A stretch of DNA of 64,000 bases from contig CAWJRN010000019.1 of the NCBI GenBank assembly GCA_963845265.1, positions 11,936 through 75,935 of the forward strand, read 5' to 3'. This DNA is from DYRB01 sp963845265 (GTDB lineage: Bacteria > Pseudomonadota > Gammaproteobacteria > Chromatiales > Chromatiaceae). Of the stretch, positions 27,089 through 36,099 are shown piece by piece (positions within the stretch are counted from its first letter, which is position 1; each line of letters starts with the position of its first letter). The position numbers were made by a program, and so were the translations under genes. The notes under the pieces were generated by a model. It had not been told where the DNA came from. It was given only the letters and a program-made list of their open reading frames with translations, and ran no database searches.

Positions 27089-29424
27089 TGGCCAGCCCCC
27101 TGCGCGGACCGGACTGGGGCGGATTCGACCGGCGACGCCTGCGCCTCGGGCTGGTGACCTTCTTCATGGCGCTCGCCCTGCCCAGCGCTATCCTCGTCTA
27201 CCAGGCATTCAGTCGACTCGAATGGGAGGGCTTCCACCAACAGCAAATCCTGGCGGAGGAGCTGGCCCAGCGCCTGGACACCCGCCTGGCCGACCTGCTC
27301 CGCGCCGAGTCGGCCCGGGGCTTTGCCGACTACGCCTTCCTGGTGGTGGAGGGTGACCCCGAGGCGGGTTACCTGCAACGCTCCCCCCTGTCGGTCTTCC
27401 CACCCGACCCCCAGATCCCGGGGCTGATCGGCTACTTCCAGGTGGATGCCCAGGGGAGCTTCAGCTCGCCCCTGCTCCCCCTGGGGTCAATCGACCCGGT
27501 CGCCTATGGCCTGACCGGTGCGGAGATCGCCGAGCGCAGCGCGGCGGAACGACACCTGGAGCAGATCCTCAGCAGCAATCGGCTGGTGGATCGTCGGCGC
27601 ATCGACGGCCGGGCTCAGGGAGCGGCCAAGCCGGATGAACGAGGCCTCGGCTGGCCCTCTGCCGGGTTGGTCGCTGGATCATCCGCCGTCGGTTCGCTGG
27701 ACCGCCAAGGGAGCAAGCCCGACAGCTTGGCGGATGCGGACGAGAGCCGCGACCGGGCCACCTGGTCTGAGGAGGCTGCCGGGGCCGATGCCCTTCGCTC
27801 AGACTCCCCCTACCAAACGTCGGCAGAGAATAGGGCGATAGCCGGCCCCGCGACCGACGCCCAATTGGCCTTTGATCGCCTCAACGAGGTCCAGACCAGG
27901 AAACGCAAGTACGAGACCGTAGGTCGAGACCAACAGAAAGCCGAGCAACAAGCCGTCGTCGCCGCGACCAAGACCCAAAACCTGACCCGGGGCCAGCGTC
28001 AGAGCCGCAGGGAGGTCGGGGTCCTGCCCGAGCCTGAACCGGCGGCCGCGCCGTCGCCACCCCCAGCCCCCTGGATCGAAGGGGAGCGTGACGAGACCCC
28101 GCTCCGAACGAAGGCCGCACCACAGGGCAGCCCGACAGAGGCGCCGGTCGGGGAGGGTCTGACCAAGGACATCATGGCGGACGCCGAAGCCCCGGAGCGC
28201 CGGGCACCGGAAAAGCTGGCTTCAGAGCCGCAGCCCCCAGCCACCCAACGCCCCCCCATCCGCACCTTCGAGAGCGAGATCGACCCCTTCGAGGCCAGTC
28301 GCCTGGTGGGCGGTCAGCTCGTCCTCTATCGCAAGGTCTGGCGCGACGGGCAGCGCTATACCCAGGGCGCCCTGATCGACCCCGTGCCGTTCGTCCAAGG
28401 GTTGATCGGCGCCCCCTTCCGCGACGCGGCCCTGGCCCGCACCAGCGACCTGGCGGTGACCTGGGGCGGTGAGCAGCTCGGCCTGTTCGCCGGTCGCTCC
28501 GTGCGCGACTACAGCAGCAGCGGCCTGCAAGGTACCCCGCTCTACCAGACCCGCCTCTCCGACCCCTTTGGTGATCTGGAGCTGGCCTTCGCCGTCAACC
28601 GCCTGCCTCTTGGCCCAGGCGCCAACGTGATCGCCTGGGTCACCACCGCCCTGGCCCTGGTCCTGTGCGGCGGGGTCTATGCCCTATATCGCCTCGGCCT
28701 GCGCCAGATCGGCCTGGTCCGCCAGCAGCAGGACTTCGTATCTGCGGTCAGCCACGAGCTCAAGACCCCGTTGACCTCCATCCGCATGTATAGCGAGATG
28801 CTGCGCGAGGGCTGGGTCCCGGAGGAGAAGCGCCCGGTCTATTACGGCTTCATCCACGACGAGAGTGAGCGCCTGTCGCGACTCATCAACAACGTCCTGC
28901 AACTGGCGCGCATGACGCGCAACGAACAACGCCTGGAACTGCGCCCGATCTCCTGCGTCGAGTTGCTGGACCAGGCCAGGTCCAAGGTGGCGAGCCGTGT
29001 CGACGGGGCAGGCTTCACCCTGACCCTCGCCTACCCGCCCGAAGCCGGAGAGATCCTGGTGCGAGCCGACCCGGATGCCTTCGCCCAGATCCTCATCAAC
29101 CTGGTGGACAATGCGGTGAAGTTCTCCGCCAAGGCGGCGCGCCATGAGGTCGAGATCGGCTGCCGGTTCCTACCGAACCGTGTGGAGTTTCGGGTGCGTG
29201 ACTACGGCCCAGGGGTACCGCAGGACCAAATGAAGCAGATCTTCCGGCTCTTCTACCGTGCGGAGGGCGCCCTGACCCGAGAGACCCTGGGCACCGGCAT
29301 CGGCCTCGCCCTGGTGAAGGGCCTGGCCCGGGCCATGGGCGGCAGTGTCGATCTGATCAACCGCGACCCGGGGGCGGAATTCCGCCTGATCCTGCCGGCC
29401 CAAGCGGCGGGCCCATTGCCCTGA
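27088..29424 (+). CDS. Sensor histidine kinase with a very large, low-complexity periplasmic region
   Basis: 778 residues. TM1 is at about 15-37 and TM2 at about 510-533, giving a ~470-residue extracytoplasmic part. Its middle (about 165-390) is rich in Ala, Pro, Glu, Arg and looks disordered, flanked by two folded pieces. After TM2 come the H-box FVSAVSHELKTPLTS with His556 and ATPase boxes LVDNAVKFS, DYGPGVP and GTGIGLALVKGLA. No HAMP is obvious between TM2 and the H-box. The core is intact; the sensing region is unusual and its ligand unknown. Confidence 0.9.
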   Translation: MASPLRGPDWGGFDRRRLRLGLVTFFMALALPSAILVYQAFSRLEWEGFHQQQILAEELAQRLDTRLADLLRAESARGFADYAFLVVEGDPEAGYLQRSPLSVFPPDPQIPGLIGYFQVDAQGSFSSPLLPLGSIDPVAYGLTGAEIAERSAAERHLEQILSSNRLVDRRRIDGRAQGAAKPDERGLGWPSAGLVAGSSAVGSLDRQGSKPDSLADADESRDRATWSEEAAGADALRSDSPYQTSAENRAIAGPATDAQLAFDRLNEVQTRKRKYETVGRDQQKAEQQAVVAATKTQNLTRGQRQSRREVGVLPEPEPAAAPSPPPAPWIEGERDETPLRTKAAPQGSPTEAPVGEGLTKDIMADAEAPERRAPEKLASEPQPPATQRPPIRTFESEIDPFEASRLVGGQLVLYRKVWRDGQRYTQGALIDPVPFVQGLIGAPFRDAALARTSDLAVTWGGEQLGLFAGRSVRDYSSSGLQGTPLYQTRLSDPFGDLELAFAVNRLPLGPGANVIAWVTTALALVLCGGVYALYRLGLRQIGLVRQQQDFVSAVSHELKTPLTSIRMYSEMLREGWVPEEKRPVYYGFIHDESERLSRLINNVLQLARMTRNEQRLELRPISCVELLDQARSKVASRVDGAGFTLTLAYPPEAGEILVRADPDAFAQILINLVDNAVKFSAKAARHEVEIGCRFLPNRVEFRVRDYGPGVPQDQMKQIFRLFYRAEGALTRETLGTGIGLALVKGLARAMGGSVDLINRDPGAEFRLILPAQAAGPLP

Positions 29425-29695
29425 AAGTCGCGAGCAACCCCCGTGGGGTCCGCTGCGCGGACCGACAGCCTATCAGGCAAACCCCGCAGATCGGGCGGAT
29501 TAAGTCCGACACACCATCCTAGAAACGGCAGGGGGAATTGCGCGACTTTGATCAATGTCAAATTTCAGTTCATGCGACTCCGCGATCATGCAGGTACGGA
29601 TACCGCTGGACCAGTCCACAGCTTCCCCCAATGCTCGTCGAACCCTGCCCCGGAATCGCAACACCACGCCAACGCCACATGCCGGCGGAGAACAG

Positions 29696-30547
29696 ATGCA
29701 ATCTCCGAGACTCCAGATCCTGACCGCAATCTGCCTCGCGGGTCTCATCGCCACCCCCCTAGCGGCGGCGGCGGAGGGACCGGATTCCTGGCGGCTGCCG
29801 GACTCCTTGGCCCAGTGGTACAAACCCGACAACGAACGTCAGGTCTGGCTGCACACCATGTTCGCCCTGCGCCGGGAGATGCAGGCGGTGAGGGAGTACA
29901 CCGCGGCCGGAGATACAGACCTGGCGACCAAGTGGGCATCACGCCTGGCAGGGCACTATCGAGAGCTCCCCCGGATGGTCCCCGAATGGCGTGACGAGCT
30001 CGACCTGGAGGCCCTGGACAATCTGGAGCAGGTCACGGCATCCGGCGATTCGGTCGGGGTCAAACGGGCCTTACGCCAACTACGCAGAAGCTGTAACGGC
30101 TGCCACCGGCAGTGGCGCGCCCTGGCGACGGCTCGCTTGCGCGCACCTGTCTTTGCATCCATCCAGGTGCAGGGCGTTTCGGGCGTGGAACCCTTCGCCG
30201 ACCACATGGACAGCCTCTCGCTGGACCTGAACCGGGTCCAGATAGCCAGTGAGGACGGCCGCTGGGGGGCCGGCAAGGAGGCCCTGGCCCGACTGCGCGG
30301 GGGACTTCAGGACCTGGAGACCACCTGCAAGGCCTGCCACAGCAAGGATCCGGCCCCGACGGAACGCATCCTGGGCGCCGAGAGCCAGGCGAGTCTGGAT
30401 CAGGTCGCCGAAGGCCTCGGCAACCAGGATCCGAGACAAGTTGGTCGATACCTCGGCCAGGCGGCGGTTCAGGTCTGTGCTCGTTGTCACGGGGTCCACC
30501 GCACCCTTTCAGACCTGGTCCTGCACATCTACCCGGACCGTCCCTGA
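29696..30547 (+). CDS. Periplasmic tri-haem c-type cytochrome
   Basis: 283 residues with a Sec signal peptide (hydrophobic LTAICLAGLIATPLAAAA, cleavage near residue 26) and three CXXCH haem sites: CNGCH at 133-137, CKACH at 211-215, CARCH at 261-265. The first ~115 residues are helical and haem-free. I do not recognise a named family; spacing of the sites does not match NapB or SoxA. The start at 29696 is supported by GGAG upstream and the immediate signal peptide. It follows a two-component system by 271 bp, so its expression may be controlled by it; that is inference. Role: electron transfer in the periplasm. Confidence 0.8.
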   Translation: MQSPRLQILTAICLAGLIATPLAAAAEGPDSWRLPDSLAQWYKPDNERQVWLHTMFALRREMQAVREYTAAGDTDLATKWASRLAGHYRELPRMVPEWRDELDLEALDNLEQVTASGDSVGVKRALRQLRRSCNGCHRQWRALATARLRAPVFASIQVQGVSGVEPFADHMDSLSLDLNRVQIASEDGRWGAGKEALARLRGGLQDLETTCKACHSKDPAPTERILGAESQASLDQVAEGLGNQDPRQVGRYLGQAAVQVCARCHGVHRTLSDLVLHIYPDRP

Positions 30548-30680
30548 ACCCCAACCGCGGTGAACGGCATCGCGGGCCCGCGGTCGTGGGAGCGGCGCAG
30601 GGTCACATCTTAGAATCGGCCGCGCCCTCACCCAAACGGCGAATCCCCAAAAAGGCACAATTCTCTGCGCATTCCGACGG

Positions 30681-31050
30681 CATGCATGTGCCGCAGCTGG
30701 GGCCGCGCCCGATCACCCTACTCGACCTCGCCACCTACTCGGCCGGCATGCCGCGGGACGTGGGCAACGCACCGGCGGGCAACGACATGCTGCTCTGGCT
30801 GCGGCGCAACATGCAGAATACTGGCGGCACGCTGGCGCTCAGCCATGCCGTCTACCGCCAGCGTCAGGCGATCCCGACAGCGACAGGCTTTGACGATGCA
30901 GCGCCGATGTCGGGGCTTGGCCTTGGCTGGATGATCAGCGAGGCGGTGGGAACCGGCCGCTGCTGGTGGAGAAGAGCGGCGCCGGGGTCGGGTTCATAAG
31001 CTTCAGCAAGAATAACGGAAACAACCTCGGGGCGGCTGGCACAATCACCG
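30681..31050 (+). pseudogene. Decayed class C beta-lactamase/AmpH-like serine hydrolase
   Basis: Frame 1 encodes PRPITLLDLATYSAGMPRDVG, the conserved segment after the SxxK domain of AmpC/AmpH-like hydrolases, then jumps to a C-terminal part (DMLLWLRRNMQ, MSGLGLGWMISE). About 100 residues with the YxN motif are missing between them. After GLGWMISEAVG the frame shifts: LLVEKSGAGVGFISFSK, which covers the KTG-like motif, is read in another frame. The N terminus with SxxK is absent. Internal deletion plus frameshift make this non-functional. Confidence 0.75.
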
Positions 31051-31062
31051 CGTCGCCGGCCA

Positions 31063-31119
31063 TCAGCCACCGAAGTCTCCCCATAAGGCCTGAATCGCAG
31101 CTATGGCCGCCAGGGGCGC
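31063..31119 (-). pseudogene. Detached native 3' end of rsmE
   Basis: Eighteen codons read APLAAIAAIQALWGDFGG then TGA. This is the usual C terminus of RsmE (after ILRTET), but the body of rsmE lies 0.5 kb away at 31613-32332. It therefore looks like the original gene end displaced by the insertion between them. Confidence 0.75.
31081..31119 (-). repeat. 39-bp imperfect direct repeat, distal copy (attachment-site-like)
   Basis: Thirteen codons APLAAIAAIQALW. Differs from the copy at 31620-31658 at six positions, all synonymous. The two are in the same orientation 539 bp apart. Confidence 0.8.
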
Positions 31120-31619
31120 CGTAAGAATTTGTGTAACAAGCGATTAGGCCGCTAACTGTGGCGATGTTGCGGGAGGTGCTGGCTGTTTTGGTCCGTCTCT
31201 GCGTAGTTGGGTTTCGGTATGAAGCGAAATTTGGCATCGCTGATTTCGCAGTGGAGAGCCTGTTGAATCATAGGTGTTTTGCTGAGTTTGTTCTGTGTCT
31301 CAATACCGCAGGCAGCAGCGCATATTTCCGCTAACCTCAGCTGGTTATTAACTTGTCGAATTCCGATTAGCACTTTTTCATTGTGACTTTGGTTCTGCGC
31401 TGGGAGCGATTTACCCTTCCTGGCCTGGGTGGCGGGTTATGCGCTGGCCGGAGTGTGGATGTTTACTGGTGTTGATCGATTTCAGTTTAGTCTTTAGTAG
31501 ATAAGGTATTGGCGTCATTGACTGTGGTACTGTGTCTGCGCTACAGATCTGGTCTAAATGGTGTGTGAAACTTGACCCTTTCCTGGCGGCTACAGGTACA
31601 ATGGTTTAGATATCAGTGA
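31120..31619. mobile_element. Short insertion at the 3' end of rsmE (candidate integrative element remnant)
   Basis: About 500 bp, visibly more AT-rich than its surroundings, with no convincing gene, transposase or integrase. It is bounded by two 39-bp copies of the rsmE end (31081-31119 and 31620-31658). Insertion at the end of a gene with a replacement end carried on the element is the mark of site-specific integration, but no recombinase is left to prove it. Confidence 0.55.
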
Positions 31620-32332
31620 CCATAGAGCCTGAATCGCGGCAATGGCTGCCAGGGGTGCGTCTCGGTGCGAAGGATACGGGGACCCAGCCTGACCCCCACG
31701 AACCCAGCGGCCCGGGCTGCGGCGCGCTCGCCATCGCTCAATCCACCCTCGGGGCCAACCAACAGGGTCAGGTCCCCTACCGGGGCGGGAAGCTCGGTCA
31801 GAGGCTGGTCGCTGCGATGGTCGAGCAGGATGCCCCCGGGCTGCCCCTTGGCCAGCCAATGCTCCAATCGAGTCGCCTGCCCCAACCCCGCCAAGCGCCG
31901 CCGCCCGCTCTGCTCGCAGGCGGCCAGCATGACCCCTGCCCAGTGGGCCTGCCGTCTGGCCAGGCGGTCGCCGTCCAGGCGCACCACGCTGCGCCCGGTG
32001 AACAGCGGCGTGACCCGATCCACCCCTAGCTCCACGGCCTTTTGTAGGGCGAAGTCCATACGCTCTCCCTTGGAGACGCCCAGCCCTAGGCGGATGCGTA
32101 GGACTGGTACCGGCTCCACCTCGCCCACCGACTCGCAGGCGACCATTGTCGCGGTACGGTGCGCGTCGAGGAGCTGCCCCGCGTAGTCGTGACCATCCCC
32201 ATTGAAGAGGACGACTGGGGCCCCGGCGGCGAGGCGCAGCACCAGTGTCAGGTGTTGGGATTGAGCTGCGGGCAGGCTGACCCTGGCGCCGACGGCCAGG
32301 GGTAAGTCCGCATAGACGCGGGGGCTGCGCAT
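31613..32332 (-). CDS. rsmE: 16S rRNA m3U1498 methyltransferase RsmE with a frameshifted C-terminal tail
   Basis: 239 residues, close to the 243 of E. coli. It methylates U1498 of 16S rRNA with SAM through a SPOUT fold. Visible: N-terminal PUA-like part (RVYADLPL, HLTLVLRL), then LGLGVSKGERMDFALQKAVELG, LLVGPEGGLSDGE (SAM loop) and VRLGPRILRTET. The expected end APLAAIAAIQALW is replaced by HPWQPLPRFRLYGH because one G is missing after ACG at about 31659. The change falls in the knot region that binds SAM, so activity is doubtful. The start (ATG 32332) overlaps the bioA stop; ATG at 32335 is an alternative. Confidence 0.85.
   Translation of the reverse strand: MRSPRVYADLPLAVGARVSLPAAQSQHLTLVLRLAAGAPVVLFNGDGHDYAGQLLDAHRTATMVACESVGEVEPVPVLRIRLGLGVSKGERMDFALQKAVELGVDRVTPLFTGRSVVRLDGDRLARRQAHWAGVMLAACEQSGRRRLAGLGQATRLEHWLAKGQPGGILLDHRSDQPLTELPAPVGDLTLLVGPEGGLSDGERAAARAAGFVGVRLGPRILRTETHPWQPLPRFRLYGH
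31620..31658 (-). repeat. 39-bp imperfect direct repeat, copy joined to rsmE (attachment-site-like)
   Basis: Encodes the same APLAAIAAIQALW peptide as 31081-31119 in one frame, then a new tail SLISKPLYL ending in TAG at 31590. The present rsmE enters it one base out of frame. Confidence 0.8.
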
Positions 32333-33684
32333 CATTCGGCCGTGGCGATGTCGATGCCCTCGGTGGCGATCTGCACCAGCCAGTGGATCTGCTCCGGGGT
32401 GATCACATAGGGCGGCATGAAATAGACCACATTGCCCAGGGGCCGGAGCAGGGCCCCGCGCACCAGGGCATGACGATAGACCGCGAGCCCGCGGCGCTCC
32501 TGCCATGGGTAAGGCGTGCGGGCAGCCTTGTCCTTGACCATCTCGACCGCCAGGATCATGCCGGTCTGGCGCACCTCTGCGACCTGGGGGTGGTCCGCCA
32601 ATGGGGCGGCGGCCTCGGCCATGGCCCGGGCCAGGGCGCGATTGGCCTCGATGACCTGGTCCTCGGCAAAGATATCCAGGGTCGCCAGGGCGGCGCGACA
32701 GGCCAGGGTATTGCCCGTGTAGCTGTGGGAGTGCAGGAAGGCGGTGAGGTTCTGGTAGTCGTCATAGAAGGCCGCGTAGACCTCCTCCCGGGTCAGGACT
32801 ACCGACAGGGGTAGGTAGCCGCCGGTCAGGCCCTTGGACAGACACAGGAAATCCGGTGCTATCGCGGCCTGTTCGCAGGCGAAGAGGGTCCCGGTGCGCC
32901 CAAAGCCGACGGCGATCTCATCGGCGATCAGATGCACCCCGTGGCGGTCGCAGGCCCCGCGCAGGAGCTCAAGGTAGACCGGGTGGTACATGCGCATACC
33001 CCCGGCACACTGGACAAGGGGCTCCACGACCACGGCGGCGATCTCCCCGGCGCGCTGGGCCAGAAGCCGCTCCATGTCCGCGAAGCGGCGGCGCGAGTAC
33101 CCCTCCCAGTCCTCCCCCGGCTCCCGGTGAAAACAATCCGGCGAGGGGGCGGTGATGACGTCCATCAGCAGAGGCCCATAGGTCTCCTTGAATAGGGCCA
33201 CGTCGCCCACCGCCAGGGCCCCGAGGGTCTCGCCGTGATAGCCGTTGGCGAGGCTCACGAAGCGGGTCTTTTTCCCCTGGCCCTGGTTACGCCAATAGTG
33301 AAAGCTCATCTTGAGCGCCACCTCGATGGCCGATGAGCCGTTGTCCGCGTAGAAGGCGCGGGTCAGGCCCGGCGGGGCCAGGCCGGTGAGGCGCTCAGCC
33401 AGCGCGACGGCGGGCTCGTGGGTAAAGCCCGCAAGGATCACATGCTCCAACCGGTCGAGCTGATCGCGCAGCGCCGCGTTGATGCGCGGGTTGGCGTGGC
33501 CGAAGAGGTTGACCCACCAGGAGGAGACCGCGTCCAGGTAGCGGTTGCCGTCAAAATCCTCCAGCCAGACCCCCTCGCCGCGACGGATGGGGACCATGGG
33601 CAAGGACTCGTGGTCCTTCATCTGGGTGCAGGGGTGCCAGACGACGCTGAGGTCGCGGGCGCTGAGGTCGGCGTTGGTGGTCAT
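32332..33684 (-). CDS. bioA: Adenosylmethionine--8-amino-7-oxononanoate aminotransferase
   Basis: 450 residues, PLP-dependent class III aminotransferase of biotin synthesis. Family features: VVWHPCTQMKDHE at the N terminus, EGVWLEDFDGNRYLDAVSSWWVNLFGH, the DNGSSAIEVALKM phosphate-binding loop, YHGETLGALAVGD, ADEIAVGFGRTGTLFACE and the PLP lysine in FLCLSKGLTGGYLPLSV. The start MTTNADLSARDL at 33684 is chosen over an upstream Met at 33867. No other bio genes are adjacent. It is coupled to rsmE by a stop/start overlap. Confidence 0.96.
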   Translation of the reverse strand: MTTNADLSARDLSVVWHPCTQMKDHESLPMVPIRRGEGVWLEDFDGNRYLDAVSSWWVNLFGHANPRINAALRDQLDRLEHVILAGFTHEPAVALAERLTGLAPPGLTRAFYADNGSSAIEVALKMSFHYWRNQGQGKKTRFVSLANGYHGETLGALAVGDVALFKETYGPLLMDVITAPSPDCFHREPGEDWEGYSRRRFADMERLLAQRAGEIAAVVVEPLVQCAGGMRMYHPVYLELLRGACDRHGVHLIADEIAVGFGRTGTLFACEQAAIAPDFLCLSKGLTGGYLPLSVVLTREEVYAAFYDDYQNLTAFLHSHSYTGNTLACRAALATLDIFAEDQVIEANRALARAMAEAAAPLADHPQVAEVRQTGMILAVEMVKDKAARTPYPWQERRGLAVYRHALVRGALLRPLGNVVYFMPPYVITPEQIHWLVQIATEGIDIATAE

Positions 33685-33915
33685 TGGGGGATTGGATGCC
33701 TCCGGGGGGACGGTCTGTAGCGCAGTTGGGAATGGGACAGGATGAACAGGGTTCCTCAAGATTAACAGGATCGTCATCGATCGACGGCCCACCGGCCCTG
33801 CGGCTCGGCCAACCGTGGCCCAGGTGCCTGCAATTCTTGATGCCTGGAAGTGAACGCGAGGCTGCACGGTCCAGTCTGGGGCTCGTCGTCCCGGGGGCCA
33901 TGCGGATGCCGGACG

Positions 33916-34302
33916 CTAGGGTCTCGGCGCAAGACCCCGCCAGGACCCCAGCGCCAACAGGCCCCAGCCGCAGATGAGCAAGAACCCGCCGAATGGGGTG
34001 ATGGCCCCCAGCGCCCTCACTCCGGACAAGACCAGGAGAAACAGGCTCCCGCTGAACACCAGGCTGCCAAGGGCGAAGCACGAGGCCGCGGCCGGGATCA
34101 GGCGGGACCCCGGGACATGCAGGGTGAGCAGGCCGCAAGCGAGCAGAGCCAAGGCGTGAAACGCCAGATAGTCCGCCCCTGTGCCCCAGGTGACCAACAA
34201 TTCGTCAGCGACCCGACCGCGCAGGCCATGGGCCCCGAAGGCCCCAAGGCTGACGGTGAGTAGCCCATAGACCGCCCCCAGGGTGAGCCAAACCCGCGCC
34301 AT
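33916..34302 (-). CDS. DUF423 (YgdD-like) small membrane protein
   Basis: 128 residues, four hydrophobic segments. LGAFGAHGLRGR near residue 20 and FSGSLFLLVLSG...GAITPFGGFLLICGW toward the end are the DUF423 signatures. Function unknown. It lies 2 bp after the thioredoxin/HEAT gene, so they are co-transcribed. The 231-bp gap to bioA shows no gene. Confidence 0.9.
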   Translation of the reverse strand: MARVWLTLGAVYGLLTVSLGAFGAHGLRGRVADELLVTWGTGADYLAFHALALLACGLLTLHVPGSRLIPAAASCFALGSLVFSGSLFLLVLSGVRALGAITPFGGFLLICGWGLLALGSWRGLAPRP

Positions 34303-34304
34303 GG

Positions 34305-35066
34305 TCAGGTCTCCTCGTCGTCGGGGTCGAGGTCGGAGCCGGCGGCGCCCAGCAGCGCCAGCGTGTCGGCGGCAATCTCTCGCACATCGGGTTGCTCGTC
34401 CTCAAGCAGACGCCGTACCGTCGGGATGGCGCCGAGGTCGCCCGCAAGGCCCAGGAAGTGGCAGGCATCCGCCCGGGTCTGGGGTAGGTCCGAAAGGGTG
34501 AGTTGCTCCAGCACCGGTACCGCCTGGACCAGGAGAGGACCATCGGCAAGACCCTCCAACAAGGCCGCGATGCCGATACGCAGGGCCATGGGGGTGTCGG
34601 CCTCACCGAGCAGACTGAGGAGGTCCGGGAGGGTACCGGGGCGCTCGACGATCAGGCGCTCGGCCTCGTCCAGACGTCGGTTTTCAAGCAGATGGGCATA
34701 GTAAGCGCCCCACCCCTCGCCGGTGGCGGCCCACTCGGCCCAGTCTGCCAGGTCACCGGCGCCGACGGCACCGACCAGCTCGAAGGGCCCGATGCGTACC
34801 CAGGGCACCGAGCGCACCCGATCCCCCGGCGCGGGCTCCGCCACACTCAGATTCACCACCTCCAGCCGCGCCAAGCGCCCGTCCTTGACAAGGCGAGCCA
34901 GGCCATCCAGCACCGCCGGGCAATGGGGGCAGCCGGAGCCGATGTAGACCAAGGCACCAATCGCCACCACCCGCCGACCCGCCGGGGAGGAGGTCGGGGC
35001 CGCACCTGGGGCCGCCACTCTAGGTGCCGGTCCGGCAGCGGGGTCGATCACTGGGAGTGAATCCAT
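34305..35066 (-). CDS. Thioredoxin-like domain plus HEAT-repeat protein
   Basis: 253 residues. After a 35-residue Pro/Ala-rich lead comes a thioredoxin-type fold with redox motif CPHC (IGSGCPHCPAVLDGLARL) and the cis-Pro in VPWVRIG. From about residue 135, helical repeats (LIVERPGTLPDLLSLLGEAD, LPQTRADACHFLGLAGDLGA, EDEQPDVREIAADTLALLGA) are HEAT-like. A thiol-disulfide or redox-sensing role with a protein-binding tail is plausible. No signal peptide is seen, so cytoplasmic. The start at 35066 is chosen; the frame to 35141 adds only a Pro-rich shadow. Confidence 0.75.
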   Translation of the reverse strand: MDSLPVIDPAAGPAPRVAAPGAAPTSSPAGRRVVAIGALVYIGSGCPHCPAVLDGLARLVKDGRLARLEVVNLSVAEPAPGDRVRSVPWVRIGPFELVGAVGAGDLADWAEWAATGEGWGAYYAHLLENRRLDEAERLIVERPGTLPDLLSLLGEADTPMALRIGIAALLEGLADGPLLVQAVPVLEQLTLSDLPQTRADACHFLGLAGDLGAIPTVRRLLEDEQPDVREIAADTLALLGAAGSDLDPDDEET

Positions 35067-35582
35067 GGTCCTGAGTCCGAAGGGTGGGGCGGGTGGGAGG
35101 GACAATCGCGGAATGGCCGCAGGTCGGTCGCACAGATCCATCGACCCGCTACCTTACCCGTCCCCGGGACCTGTGCAAAGACCCCCGTCCGTCGGTTGGA
35201 GGGGGGCCCGCTTGTGGCCAAAACTCAACAAATCAAGGCATCAGAATTATCTAATAAGACCATTTTATGATGGCCCGGCGAAATACTGCTTTGACAGAGG
35301 GTTGGCCGCATCACTATCTTGCACGCCTCGCGGGGCAGGTGTGTTCCTGTCGCGCAGCGTCCGAGCCATGCCGACCCCTTCGGGGCCCGGGCCACTGAGC
35401 GGCCGGTCGGCCGCGTTGTCAAGGAGGATCGCGTCAGCGAGTTTCGGCCGCCCCGCCACTCGGAAGCCCGTCTGGGACCGCACCGTTCGGGAGCCCCCTA
35501 AGGGCAACAAGGAAGGGCAGCGCCGCGACCCATCACCACGTCGGCATTCACACCCAGTGAAACGTTAGGAGATCGAAGCACC
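35067..35582. other. Control region upstream of aprBA
   Basis: 516 bp. It holds an AT-rich stretch (35220-35295), the aprBA promoter candidate at 35291-35320 and a GC-rich leader of about 255 nt with small hairpins (e.g. CCCCTTCGGGG near 35374). No gene is supported. Confidence 0.6.
35291..35320 (+). promoter_or_regulatory. Sigma-70 type promoter for aprBA
   Basis: TTGACA (35291-35296), 18-nt spacer, TATCTT (35315-35320). The -35 is perfect and the -10 matches four of six. It is placed 262 bp before aprB, implying a long 5' leader. AprB has its own AGGAG at 35567-35571. Confidence 0.65.
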
Positions 35583-36050
35583 ATGCCAACTTTTGTGCGT
35601 ACTGATAAGTGCGATGGCTGCAAGGGCCAGGACAAGACCGCTTGCATGTACATTTGCCCCCATGACCTAATGAAGCTGGATCAGGACGGGTCCGAGACCG
35701 GCCACGCCATGAAGGCCTTCAACCAGGAGCCCGAGCAGTGCTGGGAGTGCTACTCCTGCGTCAAGATCTGCCCGCAGCAGGCCATCGAGTGCCGTCACTA
35801 CGCCGACGTCGTTCCCATGGGCGCCTCCGTGCAGCCCCTGCGCGGCACCGACTCCATCATGTGGACCATCAAGTTCCGTAATGGCCTCATGAAGCGCTTC
35901 AAGTTCCCGATCCGCACCACCCCTGAAGGCTCCATCGAACCTTACGCCGGCAAGCCTGCCGCCGTCCTCGGCCAGATCGGCGACGCTGGCTTCTTCACCC
36001 TGGGCGGCGTCCAGAAGCCCGGCGATCCCAGCGAGCTGATCCGCAAGTAA
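35583..36050 (+). CDS. aprB: Adenylylsulfate (APS) reductase beta subunit
   Basis: 155 residues. Iron-sulfur subunit of the dissimilatory APS reductase, which in sulfur oxidisers runs in reverse to make APS from sulfite and AMP in the cytoplasm. Two [4Fe-4S] sites are read from CDGCKGQDKTACMYICPHD near the N terminus and CWECYSCVKICPQQAIECRHY (about 53-73). The C-terminal part (VVPMGASVQPLRGTDSIMWTIKFRNG) wraps the alpha subunit. Its start has a clear RBS. aprA follows after 49 bp. No aprM, sat or qmo genes are adjacent. Confidence 0.97.
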   Translation: MPTFVRTDKCDGCKGQDKTACMYICPHDLMKLDQDGSETGHAMKAFNQEPEQCWECYSCVKICPQQAIECRHYADVVPMGASVQPLRGTDSIMWTIKFRNGLMKRFKFPIRTTPEGSIEPYAGKPAAVLGQIGDAGFFTLGGVQKPGDPSELIRK

Positions 36051-36099
36051 ACGGACCCTCTCGTCGGGCAAGATTCTAAGAGATTCAGAGGTTACAGAA

